Source: Myrmaecium sp. VS I D KN 1 (Eukaryota > Ascomycota > Dothideomycetes > Valsariales > Valsariaceae). From it: DNA of 64,000 nucleotides. Made by a program: the position numbers and the translations under genes. A model generated the notes under the pieces. That model ran no database searches and was not told where the DNA came from. It worked only from the letters and a program-made list of their open reading frames with translations. Where the stretch lies: assembly GCA_019775845.1 (NCBI GenBank), contig JADQAV010000026.1:124001-188000 (forward strand), written 5' to 3'. Every line of letters starts with the position of its first letter. Positions within the stretch are counted from its first letter, which is position 1. Shown piece after piece: positions 34,950-45,793 of this stretch.

Positions 34950-37092
34950 GGTTGCGGACGACGCGTGGGAGAGAGAGAAAGCGGATGTCGCTAACGGAAT
35001 CTTCGGAGCAACTTCGAAGGGGCAAGTATGAACACAGGGTCACTAACTGATGGAGATACAGAGATGTGAATTGGCAATGGGCGGCGGAGCAGCGAGCACG
35101 GCGAATAGAAGATGGCTTGGCTTGTTGGGAGGGCTGCTCAAACCGAGCTGCAATCATCTCATTGGACGAAGGCGTCGTGCACCTCCCGCATCTTAGCGTG
35201 CCCTCGGGACTTTGTGTTTCGCCTGGGCTTGTGCGGATACGGCCAGATCTGCAAGAGCCGTTCGCTTCCTGGTCTCGGGACCGTTCACGCTCGGGCATGG
35301 CTTGCGTTGGCCGGGTTGTTTGGTTACCATGCCATGCCGCGGCGGGCAACGTCTTGTCCCGTAAAGGGATGAAGTGTACGATAACAGACGCCCAAAACAA
35401 CCTGACAGGGACAGTGAGACATGCATGTCCTGACCGACGGCCAGGACAGCAGACGGCGGCGCAGGAATAGAAACGACGCTGCAGGCGACGGGAAAAGGAA
35501 TGGTGTCTTTATTTGGGATCTCCACTGATGATCTCTTCATGCCTGGTGAGAAATACCACAGAGTTTAGAGGAGAATTAGCGCTGTTTAGAAGAGTTGATG
35601 GTCAGGTAGTAAGGTAATTAAGTAGGTATCTAAGTACTTAGTAGAGGATGTTCTGCCTATTGATTTCTCCGGAGATGACAGTCTGAGCCTGTGACTTCAT
35701 ACAAACCGACAGCCGATGTACCTTTCTTTGTAGGGGCATTATGTCATGCCCGAATGCCGTTCTGTGCAGAATGACATGCAGCTGCTCTTTTTCTCACGTC
35801 TTCATCTGCGCTTGGGGACAAATTTACGATGGCGATGTGGCACATAATGTATATACTACTGTTCTTACCATCCGGCTACATTCCGAGCATCGGTTTTATA
35901 CCTTGCAAGTCCGGTTTGTGGCTTGCTTGGATTGCACGTTGTCGCCTACCTGATTACTTTGCCATTAGGCAGTTTACGATCTCACGTATTCCTGGAGTTC
36001 AGCGGCGGATTTGTTGATCCGCACATCAGAAGTTGGGTGCACCAAGCCTCGCGCCAGTGAATGCCATGTGCAGCACGTACTGCCCGTATAGAAAAAAAGG
36101 CATCCTCGCGTCCCTCGGTCGAGGTCAACTCATCGGATATACCAGGCCAGGTGCGCTCCGAGTCGAGTCGAGAGAGAGAAGAAGGGCGAGGGCTCTCTGT
36201 ATGTAGGTGACTTGTCTGCTGTGATGCGACAATTAATCAATGAATTAGTTAGTAGAGCAATGCGCAGAAAGCGTGCGCATGCAAGCGATCGTCAGTGATC
36301 AGAAGTCTCTCCCACAAAGGTTGGAGCCGACATCATCATCCCTGGGGGCGGCCGCGGGGGCAGGCAGTCCGGAGATACCGGCACACCTCGCCCACACACC
36401 TTCAGCGCCCGCCCGGCTGCCAGCCTGCCGCAGGCCCTCACGGCCCTTCACCTTGGCGGGCCCTGGTAGCTCCCCTTGGCTCCCTTTAGCAGCAATTGGC
36501 GTCGTCGTCGTCCTGCTCCCCGCCCACCCCCCCAAGCACTCGGTTCTTGAGCAGGCTTGCGCGACGGTGCGAGAGTCCAAGAAGAGTCCAAGGAGGACGG
36601 CCCTACATCACCACTGCTAAGGAACCGTGGCCCTCAATTCGGCCTTATTATTCTTCATTCCCGCTTTTTCCCAATCCGAGCAAGGTGGGAATCTTAGCAC
36701 GCCCACTCCCGCCCGCCTCCACTTGCTCTCTTTGCGTTCCTTTTCTTCTTATTCCATCATCGTGGTGCCCCAATCCGTCCGCCATTGTTTCCTCATCCCC
36801 CCCCAAATCCCGGCATACGCCGACCGTCGCCGTAATTCCCAACTCATCACGAAATCTCCTCCCTGGCCGACGGACGCTCTTGCGCAGCGCATACCTCGCC
36901 GTGGCAAACTCCTCGCGCGTCGTGATCCGCTCTCGTCTGTCCTCGGTCGCGACGTTGCGACCTTACGCAGACCGGGTGAAACCCTCAGGCTGAGGCATCT
37001 CGGTTGACGAGCTGCTGCGTCCCGTCCGTTGAACGCTTGCTGGTGATTGGCGTTTCCCAGGAACTTGCGACCCGTAATCGCGAACGCGCGGA
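34950..37092. other. 2.1 kb divergent region between peroxiredoxin and SKN7
   Basis: This probably holds both promoters. GGCCAGA, which resembles a yeast Skn7 oxidative-stress site, lies at 35241-35247, 292 bp upstream of the peroxiredoxin start. A long C-rich and pyrimidine-rich leader precedes SKN7 (36500-37080). No reading frame in the interval shows family features. Confidence 0.5.
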
Positions 37093-39375
37093 ATGGATTC
37101 TCAGAGTGGTGGTTCTGGGGGCGGTAACAGTGGTGGAGGCGGAGGCGGAGGCGGAGGCGGAGGTGGTGGAGGTGCCAACAACTCGAGCGACTTTGTACGT
37201 GGGCGCTACCTCCGTCATGTAAACTGCAATTGCATACTGACCGTTGCTCTAGGTTCGCAAGCTCTACAAGTAAGGCTTCCGTCGGAGTTTTCGCGCGGAT
37301 CGGGAAACTGACCTAGGTTGAAGAATGCTTGAAAATCCGACAGACGAGAACGTAGTACGATGGGGTAACGAAGGAGATAGTTTCGTTGTCCTCGAAGTAT
37401 GCAAGAACTCTTCGGTATTCCTGGTCGCGCGGTGGTAAGGCTAACACTGCACAGAATGAAAAATTCACCAAGCATATCCTCCCCAAACACTTCAAACACA
37501 GTAATTTCGCCAGCTTTGTTCGACAACTAAACAAATACGACTTCCACAAAGTGCGGCACAATAATGAGGAGAACGGGCAGTCGCCGTACGGTCCTGGAGT
37601 ATGTTCGATCGCTTTTCGGAAGGCGCTGTTGCTAAGCAAGTATCTAGGCCTGGGAGTTCAAGCATCCGGATTTCAAGATGAACAACAAAGACGCGCTGGA
37701 CAACATCCGACGGAAAGCACCCGCCCCCAGGAAGCCTGCCGCAAATCCAGAGGACCTCATGGTTCCCACTCAGCAGATGGACCTGGTCAATTCGCAGCTC
37801 GTTGCGACCCAGGCTCAGCTGCAGTCCCTCCAGGAGCGCTATAATGAGCTCAGCATACATCATTCGATGCTCCTCCAAGAAGTTATGGGGCTCCAGAAGA
37901 CGGTGGTCAATCATGAACACGTCATGCAAAATGTGATGTCTTTTCTCAACACTGTCGACGCTCAGCGCAGAAGAGACAGCAGGGCAGTCAATCCGTTCAC
38001 TCAGCAAGCTGCTGCGCGCAATGGCAACGTCGATTCTCAGAACCAGCAAGCTCAGGCGATTGAGGATGATGGTCCTCCGGCATCTCCCCTTCAGCACGCC
38101 GCTAAGCTGCTGAGTGAGACGAACGCCGACATGCTGTTGAACCCGAAGAATCTCGAGCACATGAACGAAATCACGATGCGCATGAACGGCACGTTGACCA
38201 CCCCGCCCCCGGACTTCATTCGCAACGGTGCAAGGCCTGCAAGCAGGGGACACCCTCCCAACTCCGCTTCCTCCACACACTCCGTCCGCTACGGTGACCT
38301 GGAAACCCTGGTCTATCCCGTGGGTCAGACGAATGGTATTGACCCAATGTACAGCGAGCATCTTCCGAACATTCCCTATCCTATGCCTCCGAAACCCGCC
38401 GATCCCGCTGAAGTGAGAGTGCACCAACAGAGCGCGGACGGCAGGAAGAAGAGTACCACAGTCGATCCCGGTTGGATACGACCACCCCAAATTCTCCTTG
38501 TCGAGGATGACCCGACCTGCAGACGCATTGGTAGCAAGTTCTTATACGCATTCCACTGCTCAATCGACAGCGCCGTAAGTGCAATCACGACTCCTCTATG
38601 GCCTCTGCTAACAGATCAGCTTGATGGGCTGGAAGCGGTCAACAAAATGAACCAGGGATCAAAGTACGACCTCGTGTTGATGGATATCATCATGCCGAAT
38701 CTGGATGGTGTTTCTGCTTGTCACCTTATCAGACAGTTTGACAACACTCCGATCATCGCCATGACGTCCAACATCAGGAGCGACGATATTTCGATGTATT
38801 TCCAGCATGGTAAGAGTCGCAAACCGGGAACACATGGAAGCTGTGTCTAACTGTCAAAAGGAATGAACGACGTCTTACCTAAACCGTTCACGAAGGAGGG
38901 TCTCTTGCAAATGTTGGAGAAGCATCTCGCACATCTTAAGAAGCCCGTTCAGCCGATCGAGAGCGTAGTACCCCCGCACGTTCAGCAACTGTCGGGCCGA
39001 ACCTCGTTGAAGGAGGAAGATTCCCCGTCGAAGTCCCCGGCAACGGGCAGCAACTGGAACTCGCCCGGTCAACTGACGGGGATTTCGCCCGCCGCCAGCG
39101 CCGTCACGGACACGGAGGCGTACATGAACGCGGTCCAAGGCCATCCGGCCGCATACGGCGTGAACGCCGCTGCACTGCCCGCCCAGCTGCCCTACGCGGG
39201 CACGTCGCCACAGATGCCGTTGCCCGGCGCGCGGCCACCGCAGGCGCCGCATCGCCGACAGATCTCGGAGATCTCGGGCGGCGAGGAGATGGCGAACGTG
39301 GCGAAACGGCAGCAGATGTACGCGAGCCAGATGGCGCAGCATCATCCGATGAACCCGCTGCAACGGCCCCGGTAA
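37093..39375 (+). CDS. SKN7: Skn7 response regulator / HSF-type transcription factor
   Basis: Skn7 is the nuclear response regulator for osmotic and oxidative stress downstream of the histidine kinase phosphorelay. The seven exons are 37093-37194, 37253-37269, 37324-37396, 37455-37598, 37648-38574, 38620-38809 and 38861-39375, giving 655 residues. After a glycine run comes an HSF DNA-binding domain: FVRKLYKMLENP, NVVRWGNEGDSFVVLE, HFKHSNFASFVRQLNKYDFH and AWEFKHPDF. A coiled coil follows (NSQLVATQAQLQSLQERYNE). The receiver has ILLVEDD, phospho-acceptor Asp in DLVLMDIIMP, AMTSN and LPKPF. The second exon is only 17 nt. The 45 nt intron inside the receiver is in phase and has no stop. It is divergent from a peroxiredoxin gene. 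Confidence 0.95.
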
Positions 39376-40823
39376 CGTTGCACGACGATTCCCACCGGGG
39401 GATCCGTTTTCCCGGTCACGATCTCCGCTTTTTATCTGGGTGTGGGTGTGGGTTTGTGCTTTGTGCTTTGTGTGCTTGTGTAACGGCGTTCGGGCTTTCC
39501 TCCTCATCATCGCTCTTGCGTGCTTTTTCTTTTCCTCATTGCGATCCGACCATATTTTGGATATTGTATATACATGCCTATTACCCCCCCTCAAGAGAGA
39601 GGTCGGTCCGTTCCGCCGGGTTGGGTGGGAGGGCTCGCGGTCCGATCCGATCCGATTCTGATTACGATCCCGAACTTACTACATCATATAGAAAGAGGCA
39701 CGGCTGATGCCTCGTGTATTTTGGAGAGGTCATTTGAGGTTTCCCTGCTCATGGAGGATTTGCTAGAGGGAGGCGGAGGACTGGACTTGGACCTGGAGGT
39801 CTAGGGTCGTCGCTGCTGCTGCTGCTTGCTGGAGGTTTTTTGGGCGGTCTCCACGATCTATATTCATGATCATATGCTTATCATATTGGACGGTCATGTC
39901 GTCGCTACAATATCCATTCCTACCTACCTACAATCACAAATATAGCAAAACTTGATATCGGTACATCACGGCCGATATGAATCACAAAAGCTTGCAAAGC
40001 AGGTGTAATTCTGAATCGTGACGAAGCTGCTGCAAGCCATGCCATAGAACGGATCCGTCGTCTCGTTAAGCGGTGTGTCTTGTACTTGTGTTCCACCGCC
40101 CATTCCTCTCCGCACGGAGTGTCGTTGTCGTACCTGGCATGTTCTAGACCGTCACCGTCCTCGGGGAGGCTTGCCAGCCAGTACGCCCACCGCCGTCGCC
40201 GCCGCCACCATGGGAACGACGGAACGGTTCCCTTCCCCTGCTCCATTCTCCGGGAATGCCACGAGGCTAGGGAGTGGTGGTTCCTGCGTCCGTGATGGGC
40301 AAGTTCAAGCTGTTCACCTTCAATCAAATCTTCAGAGGCGAGAAGACCGGTACGCTTTTGAATCCGTTTTGGCGTGGAGGGGTTCTGGAATTATGATTGA
40401 GCTAGGTATTGTAATACGGTCATTAGGGAATGAAGGATTCAGGTAATCTATGAGCAATGTCCTTGTCTTCTTCGCATTTGATCTTCTCCAGACTTTTTTG
40501 TTCGGTCCATTCCGACTTTCGGGAGTCAGCATCCTGAGGCGCCTGAGGCTGTAAGGCTGTAAGGCGATAAGGCTGCATCAAAGCACTTCAGGATTTTATG
40601 CCTCAGGCGCCAGGAAACCGCATCCCACCACCGGCGGAAGCAGAAGACGGTTCACTTTTTCTGCACCACTCAACCATACCGCCGGACCGCCGAGGACAGA
40701 TACTCCCCCCAGATCGAAGACCTTCTGCGCTCTTCCAGAACACTCTCTTCGTTGTTTGCACCCGACCGCACGCCTTCCGACACCCCGGCCCAGAGCACTT
40801 TGCGAGCGCGGAGTCATACAGCA
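39376..40823. other. intergenic region between SKN7 and GCD6
   Basis: This contains the SKN7 3' flank and the GCD6 upstream region. A 12 bp perfect inverted repeat, GGCGCCTGAGGC (40538-40549) and GCCTCAGGCGCC (40600-40611), frames short GGCTGTAA repeats. No gene is supported. Confidence 0.55.
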
Positions 40824-43179
40824 ATGCCTCCGAAAGGCAAGAAAGGCGGCGGCGGCGGAGGAGGAGGAGGAGGAGACAAGGACGGCGTGGAAGAGACCCG
40901 CCTCCCGCTCCAGGCCGTCCTCCTCGCCGATCCCTTCGAGACGCGCTTCAACCCGTTCACACTCGAGCGGCCGCGGGTGCTGCTCCCGTTGGCCAACCTC
41001 CCGCTGATCGAGTACACGCTCGAGTTCCTCGCCAACGCCGGCGTGGAGGAGGTCTTCGTCTACTGCGGCGCGCATACGGACCAGGTGCAGGAGTACATTG
41101 AGTAAGCGCTGGTTTTCCTCGATTTTCACTTCTTCCTTAGGAGGACCGATTCCATTGGGGAATGCGACTGACCTTCTCCTCCCTTCCTCTAGCCTTTCAA
41201 AATGGTTAACGGGGTCCTCGCCCTTCTCCAAGCTCGAGGTCCTTCGGTCTTCCTCCCACTCGATCGGTGATGCCATGCGCGACCTCGACAGCCGCGCGCT
41301 CCTCGTCGGCGACTTCCTGCTCGTCTACGGCGACGTCGTGTCCAACCTGCCGCTCGAGCCCGTTCTCTCCGCCCACCGCGCCCGCCGCGCGGCCGACAAG
41401 AACGCCATCATGACCATGGTCCTCCGCGAAGCCGGCACCAAGCACCGCACGAAGGCGCAGGGCAACAAGCCGGTCTTCGTGATCGACCCCACCAAGGACC
41501 GGTGCCTGCACTTCGAGCAGATGCCCAACCGCGAGCAGACTAACTTCCTGTCCATCGACGCGCAGCTGCTGGCCGACCACCCGGAGGTCGAGGTGCGCCA
41601 GGATCTCATCGACTGCGGAATCGACATCTGCACGCCGGACGTGCTGGCCCTGTGGAGCGACAACTTCGACTTCCAGGCCCCGCGGAAAGGGTTCCTGCAC
41701 TCCGTCCTGAAGGACTACGAGCTCAACGGCAAGACCATCCACACCCACATCGTGAGCGATCACTACGCCGCCCGCGTGAGGAATCTTCACTCGTACGACA
41801 GCATCAGCAAGGACATCGTCAGCCGATGGGCCTACCCGCTTTGTCCCGACAGCAACCTAGTTCGTGGGCATAGCTACAGGATGCTCAAGGGAGCCATCTA
41901 CAAGGAGGAGGGCGTTATGTTGGCCCGGTCCTGCGTCATCAACCGACGAACGGTGATTGGGAAAGGCACCTACGTGGGGGAAGGCAGCGTGATTTCGGAC
42001 AGCATCATTGGAAGGCACTGTCACATTGGGAAGAACGTCACGATCGAAGGGGCTTACATCTGGGACCACGCGGTGGTCAAGGACGGAACGGTCGTTAAGA
42101 AGGCCATCGTGGCGAACGAGGCCGTGGTGGGCAAGAATTGCTATATCGAACCGGGCGCGCTGATCTCGTACGGCGTCGCGATCGGCGACGGCACGACAAT
42201 AGACGGCACGAGCCGGATCACCCGGGCGAGGCGGAAGCGGGAGGAGCGGAAGGAGGTGGAGCGGGGTCCGCCGGATTACAGCGTCGTCGGCGAAGGCGGA
42301 GACGGCTTCGAGTTCGAGGACGAGGAGGAGCTCGACGAGGATGAGGTGATGGAGGGCTTGGCCTCGACCGGCCTGCTGACGGGGTCGATCTACAACCTCG
42401 CCCATCTCAACCTGTCAGCCGACTCGATCTCGACGCTGAACTCGGAGTCGGACCTGTCGGACGGGGGATCGAGCACGCAGCCGCATCGCCCGCACCGCAG
42501 CCGGCACCGGTCCTCGGGCGGCTCGTTCGTGTCGATGGCGTCGGCGGACACGGAGGACAGCAGCGGCGCGGGCCACGCGGCCAACTTCGACCACGACGCC
42601 GCCTCGAGCGTGTACGACTCGCTCGTCGAGGGCCACGAGAGCGCCAACATCCAGCTTGAGCTGACCTCGCTCCGGATGAGCACGAACGCGTCCGAGCACC
42701 AGGTCCGGCGCGCGGTCGCCCTCGCCTTCGTCAAGCACATCCTCACCCTCAGCGGCACCCACCACGTCCCCGTCAAGCAGGCCGTCGCCACCGCCTTCGG
42801 CCCCCACAAGGACCTCCTCGTCCGCACCATGTTCGACCGCGGGGCCGGGGCCGGCCCCCGCAAGCCCGACCAGGTCGACTTCCTCCTCCTCCTTCAGCAG
42901 GACTTGGCCCATCGCGGCGGCGGCGACGTCGAGGCCGACGCCGTCCTGCTCTTCGCCTGCATGGAGCTCTACAAGCTCGACGTCATCGAGCAGGAGGCGT
43001 TCGAGCAGTGGTGGGCGGATCCGAAGAGCGTGGAGGGCGAGGCCATGCGCCGGGTGCGCGAGCGCACGCGCCAGTTCATTGACTTTTTGGTGGCGGAGAG
43101 TAGTAGTGAGGAGAGTAGTGAGGAGGAGAGTAGTGAGGAGGAGGAGGAGGAGGAGAGTGAGGAGGAGGAGGATGAGTAG
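40824..43179 (+). CDS. GCD6: eIF2B epsilon subunit (guanine nucleotide exchange factor)
   Basis: This is the catalytic subunit of eIF2B, which recharges eIF2 with GTP in the cytoplasm. The exons are 40824-41101 and 41193-43179 around a 91 nt intron, giving 754 residues. A Lys/Gly N-terminus contains ten consecutive glycines. The nucleotidyltransferase-like domain follows (LPLQAVLLADPFETRFNPFT, PLANLPLIEYTLEFL), with the splice restoring YIDLSKWLTG. A left-handed beta-helix of hexapeptides covers about residues 350-430 (VIGKGTYVGEGSVI, SIIGRHCHIGKNV). The catalytic W2 domain lies at about 600-725 and includes DVIEQEAFEQWW. The tail is an uncommon run of Glu and Ser after IDFLVAES. The coding DNA is GC-rich. 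Confidence 0.95.
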
Positions 43180-43736
43180 GTGGAAGGGAAGAGGAAGGGA
43201 AGAAGGGGGGTGAAAGTGGTTGTGTGTGCTTGTGGTGTGTGCTTGTGGTGTGTATGTAGAGCTCCGATTCTGGTTGCCTGTTTGACTCATTTTTGCACAA
43301 AAAGGGAGGTTTGATATGGCTGGGGGACCCAAAATGATGAAGTGCCTTCCTTTTCATCTTCTTTGCATCGCATTGCGTCGTTTTCCATCATCATCATCAC
43401 TACCCCTCCTCCGGTAGATTTGGGAAACCCACTTTTCTCTTGTTGTGTCTTATTGTAGCAGGCACACCGATGCATAGAACAACCGTCAGGAAAGAAACAA
43501 ACAAGAAGAGATCTTTTTTTGCTAATACGGGAGCCCAAACAGGAAGGACCAGAAAAAGGAAAAGGAACAACGCCAGATGAAAAACAACAAGAGATTCAGC
43601 AATTCAGCACGCTCACACACAACCTGCCACCCTCCTCACATGCACCGAAGTAGATCGAGAAATAAAGAGATAGATCCATGCTGCACGAACCCCCTTTCCC
43701 CCTCCCCCGCATTTTATGGAAATGAGTGAGCGAAAA
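43180..43736. other. convergent 3' intergenic region
   Basis: This lies between the stops of GCD6 (plus) and the EMP47-like gene (minus). It opens with G/T-rich TGTGTGCTTGTGG repeats (43214-43250). Nothing else is supported. Confidence 0.6.
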
Positions 43737-45212
43737 TCAGAGATACTTCTTCGGCGCGCTATTCCGCCTCCGCTTATACACGACGTAAACGCCCGCCATC
43801 ATGATCTGGACAGCGACGAAAGCAGCAAGGAGGGTGGTCAACCGCGGCGTCGCGCCGGTCACGACTAGAATTCCCATTACGTTAGCACGCGCTTCTTCAT
43901 TTATTGACGAGGAAGGAGAGAAAAGAAAAGGGGGAAGGGAGGACATACTCGACGTCATCGCCTTCGGCAACCCCTCACTGATCGCGCCCTGGGTGTCCTT
44001 GAGCGCGCTGTGGAGCTGGGAGAGGTGCTCGCGGTAGTCCTTGCCCTCGACGTCCTTCTGGATGGCGGTGACGACGCCGAGGACGCGCTGGACGAGCTGG
44101 TCGGTGTTGAGGGTTTGGGAGTGGATGGGCCCGGTGCGGGCGAGGAGGTCGGCGTGGCGCTGCTCGAGCTGCTGGGTGAGCTCGGTGAGGGTGCGCATGA
44201 TGTTGTCGGCTTGGTGGTGCAGGATTTGGAGCCGGTTGTGCAGGTCGGCGAATTGGGCTTCTTGGGATTGGATGCTGGCGGCGAGTTGGTCGGGGAGGGT
44301 GTTGTCGACCGGAGGAGCCTGCTGTTGCTGTTGTTGCTGCTGCTGAGGAGGCTGCTGCTGCTGCTGCTGGTCTTGCTGCTGCTGCTGTTGGGGTGGTGGA
44401 AGATCCCGGCGAATCTCCTCTCGGGTGTATGTGTTTGTGGTGCTGAGCACGAAGCGTTGGAGTTCCCAGGAATCGGGGTTCTCTGCGGAAGAGGCAGAGA
44501 CACCAAAGTAGTAGCCGGTAGGAAGCACGACCTAGAGTAGCATGTCAATACAAGGCCCGGAAAATCGAGTGTCCACGCCCTGGCAGCATACCTTGTCGCT
44601 CTGGAAGCATGGTCGGTCATCTACGTAGACTTCAAAAGCGGTGCCGGTCTGCTTGAGCTGGATGGTAGCGAAGCGACCCAGGTTGCGGTACGCAAAGTCG
44701 CACTGACCGAACGGGAGCGAGTCAACGCTGTGATGTTCGTTGTAGGCGACGGAGCCGTCGTTCAGGAAGCCACGGAGGCTACCGCCTCGACCTTCGTACT
44801 GATCCAACACCAGCACCAACCCGTCAAACCGGCCGACGGTGTAGAGGCTGGGCGACCCCAAATTCTTGCCCTCCTTGGTATACCAGATCTGCATGTTCCC
44901 ACCTCCCCGCTCCGGGCCCGATGCTCGAAAGGCCAGCTCGGCGACCCATTCCGGCTTGTCCAAGGCCGTGTCCGCCCATATCGCGCCTCGCTTGCCGCCG
45001 GGGTAGGGAGGGGTGAGGATGACGCGGTCGGAGAGCAGATCGGGCTGGTGGTTCTCCCCGGTGACGAACCAGCCGGGCACGGCGCGGTCGGCGGGGACGA
45101 TGGTGCCGTCTTTGTGACCGAAGCTCAAGCTGTCAATGACATACTGCGCCTGCGCGGCGGAAACGGCCACGGCGGCCCAGGCCAGCGCCCGGAGGCTCCA
45201 CGGCGAAGGCAT
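43737..45212 (-). CDS. EMP47: L-type lectin cargo receptor, ERGIC-53/Emp47-like
   Basis: This type I membrane lectin carries glycoproteins from ER to Golgi. The exons are 45212-44592, 44531-43949 and 43864-43737, giving 443 residues. A signal peptide (ALAWAAVAVSAAQAQ) precedes the lectin domain: YVIDSLSFGHKDG, AELAFRASGPERGGGNMQIW, DGLVLVLDQYEGRGGSLRGF, and VVLPTGYYFGVSASSAENPD rebuilt across intron 1. A glutamine-rich linker (about residues 255-285), a coiled coil and a transmembrane segment (LLAAFVAVQIMMAGVYVVY) follow. The tail KRRRNSAPKKYL ends in a KKxx COPI retrieval signal. The linker is encoded by CAG/CAA runs and is likely length-variable. A 72-codon frame on the same strand stops only 29 bases upstream. 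Confidence 0.93.
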
Positions 45213-45241
45213 TGTGCAGGCAGGTTATGCTACAGCTACAG

Positions 45242-45460
45242 TTACAGCTGCTTGGGCGGCGACGGAGGTGGAGGAGGTTGGTGCTGGCTGCGGCGGAGCT
45301 TGACGATGGAGACGACGGTCCAGGCGAGGGCGACGGCGATGACACAGTTGCGGACCTCGGCGGCGAGGCGGGCGAAGGAAGGGGAGAGGTCGAGGCTGTG
45401 CTTGACGATGAAGGTTCCGTGGTCGACTGTGTGTTTGGCTGCGAAATCGGACATTTCCAT
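45242..45460 (-). CDS. candidate 72-residue small membrane protein just upstream of EMP47
   Basis: The frame begins MEMSDFAAKHTVDHGTFIVK and stops 29 bases before the EMP47 start. It has an amphipathic-looking middle (SPSFARLAAEVRN), one hydrophobic segment (CVIAVALAWTVVSIV), a basic KLRR and a proline-rich tail. That arrangement looks like a tail-anchored or single-pass small organellar protein, but I do not recognise a family. The gap to EMP47 is too small for a separate ordinary promoter. It could be a separate gene with overlapping transcripts, the first cistron of a dicistronic mRNA, or a long upstream frame in the EMP47 leader. A divergent PHB2 lies 333 bp away. Confidence 0.5.
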   Translation of the reverse strand: MEMSDFAAKHTVDHGTFIVKHSLDLSPSFARLAAEVRNCVIAVALAWTVVSIVKLRRSQHQPPPPPSPPKQL

Positions 45461-45793
45461 GTGGGAGAGGAGGAGGAATGAGGAATAGTAACACGCAGGT
45501 ATGTGAGGCGGTAGGATACACAGAAAAGACAGCTGTCGGCGGCGGCGGTGGTAGCTGGCACGGCTGCGGTTCGCAGAGAGGCTCGGGGGTCGGAAGAATC
45601 GAAGCTGCCTGAGGCTCTCGACCACCACCATCTCCACCTCCACCTCCAACCTCGATCACCATCATCACCGCCCGACACCACCGGAATCACCACCGATTCA
45701 CACTTCTCCGCGCCCCCCGTATCCCCCGAAGCCCTCCCGCTCCGTCGCTCCACCGTTCACCATCCGAACACAGGCAGCTCGACCGCACCCGCA
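45461..45793. other. divergent promoter region small ORF/EMP47 and PHB2
   Basis: This 333 bp stretch must hold the PHB2 promoter and probably that of the minus-strand small ORF and EMP47. It has CCACCACC/CACCTCCACC-type repeats near 45625-45655. No other feature is seen. Confidence 0.5.

Noticed and set aside
35066-35470. 134-codon frame between the peroxiredoxin gene and SKN7
   Set aside because: No family features; it overlaps other equally long frames on both strands, which points to chance.
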